From Flavobacteriaceae bacterium bin25 (GTDB lineage: Bacteria; Bacteroidota; Bacteroidia; Flavobacteriales; Flavobacteriaceae), in NCBI GenBank assembly GCA_002238525.1, contig MPMN01000002.1:62001-126000 (forward strand): DNA of 64,000 nucleotides, in the 5' to 3' direction. This document shows, piece by piece, positions 27,123 to 35,453 of the stretch (the first letter of the stretch is position 1; every line of letters starts with the position of its first letter). The notes beneath the pieces were generated by a model. That model ran no database searches and was not told the origin of the DNA. It worked only from the letters and a program-made list of their open reading frames with translations. Made by a program: the position numbers and the translations under genes.

Positions 27123-30100
27123 TTAAACTTTTTTTAGGGCAATCTTAAATTCTAATTCGTCTAATAAGACATCCGTTCCATCAACAACAAAATCAACATA
27201 GCTTAAGCTTGTTGCAAGAGTCTCACTGAGAATATATTTTCGATTACTTTCAATTACTTGTTTTAGAAAATTTTGTTTCTCCAAATATATTTCAATTCTG
27301 TCAGTTATTTCAAATTTTTTTGCTTTTCGAAGATTTTGTATTCGATTGATGAGTTCCCGAGCAACACCCTCATAATACAATTCTTGAGTAATCCGAACAT
27401 CTAAACTAAGGGTAATACCATCACCTTGAATTACTTCCCAACCCTTTATATCTTTAAATTGAATAAACACATCTTCAAGAGCAATAGTCGTTCTATAGGG
27501 TTGTTCCAGTACAAAAAAGCCATTTGTTTCCAATTTTGAAATTTCATTTTGATCTAGGTGAGACAACTGTATTGCAATCTCAGAAACTCTATATCCATAT
27601 TTTGGACCCAATGATCTGTAATTGGGTTTCACTTGCTTTTGGAGAATAGGATGATTCCCATCTATCAATTCGACTTGTTTGACATTTATTTCTGCTTTGA
27701 TCTGATCAGAAATGCTTTTAATCAGGGTCTTTTGCCTATCGGTATTTACTGGAATCAATAATTTTTGAAGAGGTTGCCGCACTTTAATTTGATGAGACTT
27801 TCTCAGCGATAGGGCCAAACTAGAGATATTTCTAGCCAAATTGATTTTTTCTTCCAACTGACTGTCAATAAATTCATTTCGGACCTCTGGGAAAGAATCA
27901 AGATGTACAGACAACTCTTTTTCAGGTTGATTGTGTACTAAATCGCAATACAATCTATCCATATAAAACGGTGCAATAGGAGCTGATAATTTAGCAACAG
28001 TAACAAGACACATATGAAGCACCTGATACGCTGCTTCTTTATCTGATGTATAAATATCTTTCCAAAATCTTCTTCTAGAAAGCCTTACATACCAATTACT
28101 TAGCTTTTCTAAAACAAAATCCGAAATACTCCTAACAGCTTTTGTTGGTTCATAATCAGAGTAGTAGCTATCTACAAGACCAACCAAAGTATAGAGCTCG
28201 GAAAGAATCCAACGATCCAATTCATTTAAAGATCCTTTATTGATTTTAGATCTATCTCCCTTAAAACCATCAATATTGGCATAGATGGCAAAAAAAGAAT
28301 AAATGTTATAGAGGGTATGAAAGTATTTTTTCCTAATCTGTTCTATACCTTCGGTGTTAAATCTGGCATCATCCCATGGATTTGCATTTGAAATTAAATA
28401 CCAACGGAGGGCATCGGGTCCATATTTATCTAAGGTCTTAAAAGGATCCACCGTGTTTTGTAGTCTTTTGGACATCTTTCGTCCAAACCTATCAAGTATC
28501 AATCCATTTGAGACCACATTTTTATAGGCTATGTCATCAAAAACCAGAACTCCAATGGCATGAAGAGTGTAAAACCATCCTCTTGTCTGATCTACTCCCT
28601 CTGCGATATAGTCTGCAGGATAAAATTCATTTTGATCAATTTTGTTTTTATTTTCAAAAGGATAATGCCACTGAGCATAGGGCATTGAACCTGAATCGAA
28701 CCAAACATCAATCAAATCGGTTTCACGGTACATTGGAGAACCGTCTTCTGATGAGAGTACAATCTGATCAACTATATGACTATGTAAATCAATCCGATTA
28801 TAGTTTTCTTTGGAATTATCTCCTACGATAAAACCAGAAAAAGGATTAGACTGCATATGACCATTTTTGATGGACAATCCAATTTCTTTGATCAATTCGG
28901 ATACAGATCCGATGACTTTAGTGGTTTTATTGTCCAAGGTTCTCCAAAGGGGAAGTGGTGTTCCCCAAAATCTTGAACGTGATAGATTCCAGTCGCTGGC
29001 ATTGGCCAACCAATTCGCAAAACGTCCTTGGCCTGTTGCTTGGGGTTTCCAATTGATTTTCTGATTTAAATCAACCATCCTCTGGCTAATGGCCGACACC
29101 TTGATAAACCAGGAGTCTAGAGGATAATAGAGAACCGGTTTGTCAGTCCGCCAACAATGAGGATAGGAATGAGTGTATTTTTCTACCCAAAATGCTCTGT
29201 TTTCTTTTTTTAATGTGATGGCAATTTCAACATCAACAGATTTTTGGGGTTCTTGTCCGTCGGGGTAATATTCATTCTTAACATATTTCCCAGCCAGAGA
29301 ACCCATTTGTTGAACAAATTTTCCCTTTGAATCTACTAAAGGTGTTAATTCACCTATTTCGTTGTAAACCAATAATGGAGGTATAGGAGGAGAAGCTTGC
29401 CGTGCAACCTTCATATCATCAGCACCAAAAGTTGGAGCTGTATGGACTATTCCTGAACCTTCTTCGGTAGTAACAAAATTTCCGCTAATTACTCTGAAGG
29501 CATCTTGGCATCCCTCTGCCGGCAAAGGAGCTTCTTTCCATATTCTCTCATACCGTAATCCTACTAAATACTTTCCTTTTACTTGAGATAATTTTAGATA
29601 GGGAATATATTTATTGCTTGTCTTTTTCGATGAAAAATCTTGGATGTCTTTTGTTTCTTGATATGGTTTTTTGAGCAATTTACCCGTCAGGTCCGAGGCA
29701 AAAACAATCCGTATTTTTTGTTGCGTATATTGATTATAAGTTAGGACGATACTGTAGTTAATCTTGGGGCCAACAGTTAAAGCCGTATTAGAAGGTAATG
29801 TCCAGGGGGTTGTTGTCCAAGCCAAAAAATACAATGGTATTTCATGTCTTAAATCCTCGGGAAGACTTTCATCTATTGCTTTGAACTGGGCAGTTATTGA
29901 GGTGTCCTTTACCTCAACATACGTTCCGGGTTGATTTAATTCATGAGTCGACAAACCTGTTCCAGCCATTGGAGAATAAGGTTGAATACTATAGCTTTTA
30001 TAAAGAAGACCTTTATTATAAATCTGTTTCAAGAGCCACCAGACCGATTCAATATATTTTGATTCATAGGTGATATAAGGATTTTCTAGATCCACCCAAA

Positions 30101-30521
30101 ATCCGATTCGTCTTGTAAGTTCATTCCAAGCATCTGTATAGCGCATAACGGCCTTTCGACATTCTTGGTTGAATGATTCAACCGAAATCTTTTTGCCGAT
30201 ATCTTCTTTGCTTATTCCTAATTGTTTTTCTACCCCCAATTCAACGGGTAATCCGTGGGTGTCCCAGCCAGCTTTTCTAATCACTTTATACCCTTTCTGG
30301 GTTTTGTATCGGCAAAAGATGTCTTTGATTGCTCTAGCCATCACATGGTGAATTCCGGGCATGCCATTTGCCGAAGGCGGACCTTCATAAAAAATGTAGT
30401 GGAGTGCATTTTTTTTGGCCTGAATACTTTTCTGAAAAATTTCTCTCTTTTCCCACTGACTAAGGACTTCGACAGCAACCTGTTGAAGGTCAAGATCTTT
30501 ATATTCCTTAAAATATGCCAT
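27123..30521 (-). CDS. ileS: Isoleucyl-tRNA synthetase
   Basis: A 1132-residue class I aminoacyl-tRNA synthetase. It shows the HIGH-type nucleotide motif as PGIHHV (about residues 55-60) and the KMSKRLQN signature, with the editing (CP1) domain between them. The C-terminal anticodon-binding part is longer, as in the eukaryotic-like, mupirocin-insensitive IleS form found in Bacteroidota. It charges tRNA-Ile. It is the first gene of the operon with the DksA-like, adhesin-like and lspA genes. On the minus strand TATTTTCGC at about 30550-30558 is a possible -7 box. Confidence 0.97.
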   Translation of the reverse strand: MAYFKEYKDLDLQQVAVEVLSQWEKREIFQKSIQAKKNALHYIFYEGPPSANGMPGIHHVMARAIKDIFCRYKTQKGYKVIRKAGWDTHGLPVELGVEKQLGISKEDIGKKISVESFNQECRKAVMRYTDAWNELTRRIGFWVDLENPYITYESKYIESVWWLLKQIYNKGLLYKSYSIQPYSPMAGTGLSTHELNQPGTYVEVKDTSITAQFKAIDESLPEDLRHEIPLYFLAWTTTPWTLPSNTALTVGPKINYSIVLTYNQYTQQKIRIVFASDLTGKLLKKPYQETKDIQDFSSKKTSNKYIPYLKLSQVKGKYLVGLRYERIWKEAPLPAEGCQDAFRVISGNFVTTEEGSGIVHTAPTFGADDMKVARQASPPIPPLLVYNEIGELTPLVDSKGKFVQQMGSLAGKYVKNEYYPDGQEPQKSVDVEIAITLKKENRAFWVEKYTHSYPHCWRTDKPVLYYPLDSWFIKVSAISQRMVDLNQKINWKPQATGQGRFANWLANASDWNLSRSRFWGTPLPLWRTLDNKTTKVIGSVSELIKEIGLSIKNGHMQSNPFSGFIVGDNSKENYNRIDLHSHIVDQIVLSSEDGSPMYRETDLIDVWFDSGSMPYAQWHYPFENKNKIDQNEFYPADYIAEGVDQTRGWFYTLHAIGVLVFDDIAYKNVVSNGLILDRFGRKMSKRLQNTVDPFKTLDKYGPDALRWYLISNANPWDDARFNTEGIEQIRKKYFHTLYNIYSFFAIYANIDGFKGDRSKINKGSLNELDRWILSELYTLVGLVDSYYSDYEPTKAVRSISDFVLEKLSNWYVRLSRRRFWKDIYTSDKEAAYQVLHMCLVTVAKLSAPIAPFYMDRLYCDLVHNQPEKELSVHLDSFPEVRNEFIDSQLEEKINLARNISSLALSLRKSHQIKVRQPLQKLLIPVNTDRQKTLIKSISDQIKAEINVKQVELIDGNHPILQKQVKPNYRSLGPKYGYRVSEIAIQLSHLDQNEISKLETNGFFVLEQPYRTTIALEDVFIQFKDIKGWEVIQGDGITLSLDVRITQELYYEGVARELINRIQNLRKAKKFEITDRIEIYLEKQNFLKQVIESNRKYILSETLATSLSYVDFVVDGTDVLLDELEFKIALKKV

Positions 30522-30846
30522 TTACTGATTCAAACTGAACAGGCGAAAATAAGCAAAACTCTACAGGCTCTTAGGCTTATTTGAAATCTAAGGTTCTGCT
30601 GAAGTTCTCTGTTCTGATTATTTTTTCTGTTTTACAAGCTTCACGAATAAGAATGGAAGGAGCATTTCGAATAGATATGATATCGGCAGGAAAGACATAC
30701 AGCATAAACATTGACAAAAATGTAATACACTTACTCAAATAATTGGTAAAGAGTTAAAGTTGGGGTTAGTATGGGATACAATTTGGAAAAGAAGGAATAT
30801 GACCTGGAGATAGTTTACTATTTAGTAAAAAAGAAAGACACGAATC
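30522..30846. other. Intergenic region at the edge of the IS island
   Basis: About 325 bases between ileS and IS630 remains. No gene recognised. Part of this stretch may be the right end and flank of the IS630 element, whose last codons end at 30847. Confidence 0.4.
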
Positions 30847-31552
30847 TTAAATACTAAATTCGCTCAAAAAGGCTTTGGGGTATAAATCATATCCTATTAT
30901 GGATTTTATGAATTCAGACTTCAGTTGAGTAATCATCTCAGTTATTTTTTTCTTTAGAGATTCCATATCTTCAAAGAATTTCACAGCCACTCTTTCTTTC
31001 ATCCGTTGCCAAACCTTTTCAGCAGGATTAAGCTCTGGGGTATAAACAGGAATTCTGATGAACGCAATATTTTCCGGAATGGTCATATTCTTAGAAGCAT
31101 GAAAGCCGGCATTGGCTAACATTTAATTATTTTACTTAGATGGAACGCCTAACGCTATGCGGTTGTCTATAATCAGGATTTTAAATTCTTTCGGATTTTG
31201 TTTGCTAACCCCCTGAGAGGGAACAAGAACCTTTCAGAAAACCCTCGAAAAGATCATTAGACACTGATGATGTTTCCCAACAGAAGCTATTCCCTGTGAT
31301 AGGTGAAAAGCATCCCCATAACCAAAACAATTGATAACTATGCTGATATTTACCAACCGGATGGACACCCTTGGAAACCAACACCCGCTTTTGTTTGGTC
31401 ATTAATCCGAAACGGGATTCATCTTGAAAATAAAGATGCGCCGTGTCAAACTTATTCTTATTCTTAGCTGTACTGCTTTTAATTTCACACAGTTTATCCG
31501 GAAGATCTTCTTTAAACCCGACTTTCGCACTTTTTTGAGTGATTTTTATCAC
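30847..31552 (-). pseudogene. IS630-family transposase, broken C-terminal half
   Basis: Two open pieces on the minus strand together carry the DDE catalytic domain of an IS630 transposase. The first (31205-31552) contains YFQDESRFGLM, the first Asp motif. The second (30847-31122) contains NAGFHASKNM and VYTPELNPAEKVWQRM, the last motif with the catalytic Glu. Between them, at about 31123-31204, the frame shifts and about 15 unexpected codons with two stops lie just after the IIDN of the second Asp motif, so the protein cannot be made. The N-terminal HTH part continues at 31897-32454, with foreign sequence in between. It is inactive debris. Confidence 0.8.
31516..31541 (+). repeat. 26-base repeat X, copy 1
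   Basis: An exact 26-base match to 63805-63830 (begins ACCCGACTTTCGC, ends TTTTTTGAGTG), in the same orientation. In this copy it is followed by the IS1634-type fragment. The other copy is fused directly to repeat Y. Confidence 0.85.
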
Positions 31553-31659
31553 TTAAACGACTGTATGTCAGTCATATAGATGATATATTTTGGATTTATT
31601 TTGTGAAAAAGTTTCCATGTGAGATACTTTTGTATAGCTGTTTATTTAATTGAATGTAA

Positions 31660-31667
31660 TATATTTG
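31660..31667 (+). promoter_or_regulatory. -7 box upstream of the IS1634-type ORF
   Basis: TATATTTG followed by CACC is a textbook Bacteroidota -7 element 19 bases before the ORF start. It is likely the original transposase promoter. Confidence 0.6.
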
Positions 31668-31686
31668 CACCATATTTTATATTTCC

Positions 31687-31956
31687 ATGTTATATTACAT
31701 CGAAATCGTACCCAATAGAAATTACAGACCAACCACGCTACTCCGTAAAGTCTGGAGAGAAGGAAAGAAAGTCAAAAGAAAAACCATAGCCAATTTGAGC
31801 GACTTTCACCCCTCTGTTATTGAGGGCTTTAAAGCAGCTATCAAAGGAGTAGTAGTCTATAAAGATATTTCCAAAGCCTTCCCCATCAAAAGATCTTTAC
31901 CTCATGGGCATATAGCTTGCATTTTGGGATTGATCAGAACAAAATGTGTCCATTAA
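31687..31956 (+). pseudogene. IS1634/IS4-like transposase, N-terminal fragment
   Basis: An 89-residue frame whose start YYIEIVPNRNYRPTTLLRK and later PHGHIACILGLIR match the N-terminal region of IS1634-type IS4-superfamily transposases. A complete protein is 450-550 residues. After about residue 85 the sequence runs into the opposite-strand IS630 fragment, so the rest is missing. It is a promoter-bearing stub. A C-terminal fragment of the same family lies at 47173-47634. Confidence 0.75.
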
Positions 31957-32454
31957 AGTAACAGTTGGAAATGGCACCTTTTTCAGGCCTGGTAAGGGTT
32001 TTGGACGTATTTCGACCCAAAAGTCAGGTTTAAAGGTCCGTTCAGCATCTTTATCTTTTTTATAATGAGATTTTCTGGACACTTTTAGCGTACTATTGTG
32101 ATGTTTCCGGCAGTGCTTATAAAGAACTTGATCACTTGTATTGGATTGGTGATTTTTATGCACCCATGCTAATAACTCAACACAACTAGTTATCGTTGTT
32201 GTAGGATTTGCAAGCATAGATGCTATGGCTTGTTTGGTTTGTTCCGTTATCCATGGCGGAATACCACCTCGTTGTCTGATAGCGATCATTCCCTCTAAAC
32301 CGCCTTCATCCTATAATCTAAGCCAATTGTAAATAGTCCTACAGCAAACCTTAAGCTTGGGGACTAAATCCCTAGTATAAATCACTTTCTCCTGTTTTAT
32401 CAAGAGAAGCATCTTATCTTTATTTTTATTGGTAATGTTCTTTTGCTTGGGCAT
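31897..32454 (-). pseudogene. IS630-family transposase, N-terminal half with in-frame TAG
   Basis: From an ATG at 32454 (MPKQKNITNKNKD) the frame reads a helix-turn-helix region (VPKLKVCCRTIYNWLRL). It meets TAG at 32311-32313, then continues in the same frame with DEGGLEGMIAIRQRGG, the typical second HTH segment, to about residue AERTFKPDF. Beyond that (towards 31897) the protein stops matching and the sequence runs into the IS1634 fragment. The DDE half is at 30847-31552. The stop and the interruption make it inactive. Confidence 0.75.
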
Positions 32455-32510
32455 GAGCCTCCTCAGTTCATGCTCGCTCTCTTGTACCTATATGTCAATT
32501 TTTTTAGCTG

Positions 32511-32535
32511 CAGATTCAAGTCACTAATGCAACTT
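32511..32535 (+). repeat. Repeat Y, partial copy 1
   Basis: GCAGATTCAAGTCACTAATG and the following bases match the start of repeat Y at 63831 and (reverse) at about 35058. Only about 25 bases are shared, so this copy is truncated. Confidence 0.7.
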
Positions 32536-32592
32536 AAATGAAACGAAAAACAGTATGATTACAAGGACACAATATCCTTTAATTGATTAGAT

Positions 32593-33453
32593 TCATCTGT
32601 CTGGGGGTTGCTTTGGTGAATGCTCTTTGATAATTTGAGGTATAATTTCATTTTTAAACCAATAGAAAGCATCATTTATATCATACTCAACACCTTTATT
32701 TAATATTTTTTTGGTGTCATTAATAAATTCAATGCTTTTTTCTTTTTCTTCTATATTCCGGATAAAATTCTTTTCTGTTGGTATAGTTGCCGGAGATTTT
32801 CTTTTTGGGAATTTGTCTGATTTTGGTTCAAAGAGAAAATGTTTTTGAAAGCATTGGGTTAGTTTGCTTATATCGAAATCTGGGTGTTCCGATGCTTTAT
32901 ATATATCAAATAAATCTCGGCCCTTTTTCCTTTGATATAGTGCACAGGCTTTTTGTCCGAGCATTTCATTGATATCAAGCGTAGGAATCATGATTGTTTT
33001 CTTCATCAAAGGATTATCAATGACTAATTCTTTTTTGATATATCCCAATGTAGTAAAATGTTCATGGCAATTGGTTTCTATTTTGAGTTTTTCTTTTTGT
33101 TCTGTTGTTGTTGATGGATATTGAACATAAAACTTAAAACCAGTTATGCTCTGTTTGTATTTTCTATCTAATTTTAGTTTTTCCAAAATATCATGTATGA
33201 TACTCATAGAATGACCGGATTTTATAGCATATCTTTGGGATAAATCTATATCTTCTGAATATCTTAGGTTTCTTTTTAAATGCATTTTGTTTAGGGCAGT
33301 CCCACCCTTAAAAATATAATTGTCACTTAAATGCTTGTTGGAATAAAAAAAATAAAGGATACATTCAATAAGCAAATCCTTTTCTGCCTGGAAATCAAAC
33401 AAAAATCCTTTTTCTTTTTTCCAGTATTTTATTATTTCCTTTCTAATGTTCAT
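32593..33453 (-). CDS. AbiEii-type nucleotidyltransferase toxin
   Basis: A 286-residue protein of the AbiEii/AbiGii nucleotidyltransferase family. It shows the diagnostic motif KGGTALNKMHL (about residues 46-56) and SEDIDLS (about 66-72), where the Asp residues bind metal. It is the toxin of the type IV AbiE abortive-infection pair; related toxins transfer nucleotides to tRNA 3' ends. Its start overlaps the AbiEi antitoxin gene by 11 bases, so translation is coupled. It is AT-rich and Lys/Ile-rich compared with the housekeeping genes, and sits beside IS remains, which suggests acquisition. Confidence 0.88.
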   Translation of the reverse strand: MNIRKEIIKYWKKEKGFLFDFQAEKDLLIECILYFFYSNKHLSDNYIFKGGTALNKMHLKRNLRYSEDIDLSQRYAIKSGHSMSIIHDILEKLKLDRKYKQSITGFKFYVQYPSTTTEQKEKLKIETNCHEHFTTLGYIKKELVIDNPLMKKTIMIPTLDINEMLGQKACALYQRKKGRDLFDIYKASEHPDFDISKLTQCFQKHFLFEPKSDKFPKRKSPATIPTEKNFIRNIEEKEKSIEFINDTKKILNKGVEYDINDAFYWFKNEIIPQIIKEHSPKQPPDR

Positions 33454-34510
33454 AAAATTCTATTTTATCAGTTGAGTAGCAATCCGGCCAGTCCAAATCA
33501 TTATCTAAAATAAAAGTAATTTTTATTTGCCATTTTTTGGCTATTTTTTTGATTCTTTCATGTCGTTCTCTATCGATATATTGAGAAGTAACTTCCTTTT
33601 CTGTGGATAGTAAAATTGTTTCAAGCCCTATTTTCTCCATGTGTTTTCTTATAGGAGGGATCAAAGATGCGTTTTCGCTTAGTAATTCCATCAGAAACCC
33701 GAAGCGTTGTATAGTATGCTTATGTGGATACCAGCTAAGTAATTCTTCTATATCATCTATGGTCATTTCCTCTGATAATTCTTGTATGTTGGACAAGATA
33801 CCGCTGATACCGCCATGGTATCTATCATGGATAAAATCTATGGCTGTTAAGCTCGGACTAGAAAAATTAAATCCATAACCATATTCAACAGATTCTTTTC
33901 TCCATATGTTTTTTCTATCAGTTTGATAAATAGGATATTTGGGTGTAATTCCCTTTAATCCAATGTATCCACTATCGGCAGAGAAAATAGGTTCCGTTTT
34001 TGGAGGAATTATTTTTGTTTGTTTTGGAGGAAAATCTCTATTAATGACTATACAGATTCCATAATAACCTTGGTCGATATAAATAATGTTTTTTTCTGTT
34101 TTCTTTTTCTCTTTATAATACTTCTCTTTTAAAACTTCTGGCACCTCATTTATGCTAAGAAAAAAATAAAAATACATCTGATGGCAAGCCCCATGATAGC
34201 GTGATGCGGTAAACCAACTAACATAGTATTTATCTTTTTTTTCTAAAAAAAATGCAAAATCTTCTATATAATTCATTAATTCTATCTGTTTGTTGCATCT
34301 TTCTTCTGGTGGAATGATAAGATAAAAATCTTCTAATAAAGCGAAAATGTATTTTTTGTCTTCATATTGCTTCAAATACTCTTTTATTTGATCTTTTTGT
34401 TTTTTTTGTATAAAGATATCCTTTAATTCATCTATAGAAAATGAGTATTTATATTGTTCTAATTTTTTATTTATAAAACCCAGAAAATTTGATGATTCTG
34501 TCTTTTTCAT
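33443..34510 (-). CDS. AbiEi-type antitoxin/repressor
   Basis: A 355-residue protein. The N-terminal 90 residues resemble a winged helix. The middle holds the family's conserved stretch YYVSWFTASRYHGACHQMYFYFFLS (about residues 97-121) and SADSGYIGLKGI. The C-terminal part is the regulatory domain. By family, AbiEi represses its own operon and prevents the toxin's effect without binding it directly. Its gene is first, 11 bases overlapping AbiEii. Inverted repeats just upstream at 34547-34582 are candidate operators. It is longer than the typical 190-300-residue AbiEi. Family identification rests on context and motifs, so slightly less certain than the toxin. Confidence 0.78.
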   Translation of the reverse strand: MKKTESSNFLGFINKKLEQYKYSFSIDELKDIFIQKKQKDQIKEYLKQYEDKKYIFALLEDFYLIIPPEERCNKQIELMNYIEDFAFFLEKKDKYYVSWFTASRYHGACHQMYFYFFLSINEVPEVLKEKYYKEKKKTEKNIIYIDQGYYGICIVINRDFPPKQTKIIPPKTEPIFSADSGYIGLKGITPKYPIYQTDRKNIWRKESVEYGYGFNFSSPSLTAIDFIHDRYHGGISGILSNIQELSEEMTIDDIEELLSWYPHKHTIQRFGFLMELLSENASLIPPIRKHMEKIGLETILLSTEKEVTSQYIDRERHERIKKIAKKWQIKITFILDNDLDWPDCYSTDKIEFYEH

Positions 34511-34546
34511 GTTTTGGCTTTAATCACTTTGTTGTGGAGTAGAGGT

Positions 34547-34582
34547 CGTTTAAATTTAAACGGCATCTATATGCACATATAG
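34547..34582. promoter_or_regulatory. Tandem palindromes upstream of AbiEi (operator candidate)
   Basis: CGTTTAAATTTAAACG at 34547-34562 is a perfect 16-base palindrome. CTATATG and CATATAG at 34567-34582 form a second palindrome with a 2-base spacer. They lie 37-72 bases before the AbiEi start, where the winged-helix protein would be expected to bind. The operator role is inferred. Confidence 0.5.
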
Positions 34583-34750
34583 GATACACTCATGTTGACT
34601 TATCCCTTTCTTCTCATTTTCGACCACTTGTGATCCAAGGTGGTTAAAAGTTCGGTATTTATCTGCCAATTCTGACAATAAAAGTTTTTTTTCTTTGATT
34701 TCTTTTTCAAGAAGTGAAAAGTAAGACCTAATTATAAATATACCTAATTG
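34556..34750 (-). pseudogene. Leaderless coding remnant
   Basis: On the minus strand a frame runs from an upstream TGA (34753-34751) to a TAA that lies inside the AbiEi palindrome (34558-34556). It reads as a natural-looking helical peptide (EKEIKEKKLLLSELADKY, then QVVENEKKGISQHECILYVH), but no ATG, GTG or TTG start is present. It is probably the tail of a deleted gene. No family is recognised. Confidence 0.25.
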
Positions 34751-34939
34751 TCATTAGATAGAGTATTTAAATAAATATAATCTTTTTGATTACAATTCAA
34801 ACGGCATCAAATCTGAACAATACATTTTTTGTTACTTAGCATTATACAAATATAAACAATAGCGATTACTTTTGAATAAAAATAAATAGTTCATTTTTAA
34901 CATTCCGCAAAAAGGGATTACATCCTTTTTTTAAAAAAT

Positions 34940-35058
34940 TTATTAGGGCAATGTAATCAGTTATATAGTCAGAAAGATGGGGAAATCCACCTCTTTTCTG
35001 ATAAAATATAAGTAGCATTTGCCATCCTCGTAAAGTTGCATTAGTGCTTTGAATCTGC
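34940..35058 (-). repeat. Repeat Y, full copy 2 (reverse)
   Basis: About 119 bases that, read on the minus strand, align with 63831-63949 at roughly 80 percent by eye. Shared blocks include CACTAATGCAACTTTA, TTTTATCAGAAAAGAGG and CTTTCTGACTA. The middle is a hairpin in which TCAGAAAAGAGG pairs with CTTTCTGA. It could be a MITE or an IS end. No transposase is attached. Confidence 0.7.
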
Positions 35059-35453
35059 GGGCTATAGAAAATTTAATCAATTAATTTTTTCATATGAATA
35101 TAGTATAAATCAAATGGTTGATCAGATGGATTCTGTACTCATAAAATCCATTACAGAATATGAATGAGACATCAAATCCCTTTTGAGTAAATATAGTGTT
35201 TAAATGGTATAACATAAATATTTTAACTGTAAAATTTAAGATTTCTCGGAGGCCGTATCGGAATCTGAATTTTGGTCAATTCCGCAATAAAGTGATCATA
35301 CCCACAAAATATTGTACAACCTTTTTGGCACACTGTGATTTTTTGAAACCAATGGATAACATAATCATAGATGTGCTGAAAAACCCTATAGTGTGAATAC
35401 CACCAAATTCAGCATTGACCATAAATCGTTTTAGCAAAATATCATAAACCCCA
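35059..35453. other. Intergenic region, nothing convincing
   Basis: About 395 bases between repeat Y and the VCBS protein. A 66-codon frame at 35196-35396 (+) shows no recognisable content. No terminator is apparent after the VCBS gene. Confidence 0.4.

Noticed and set aside
35196..35396. 66-codon plus-strand ORF near repeat Y
   Set aside because: Composition looks like random AT-rich sequence, with no neighbour logic.
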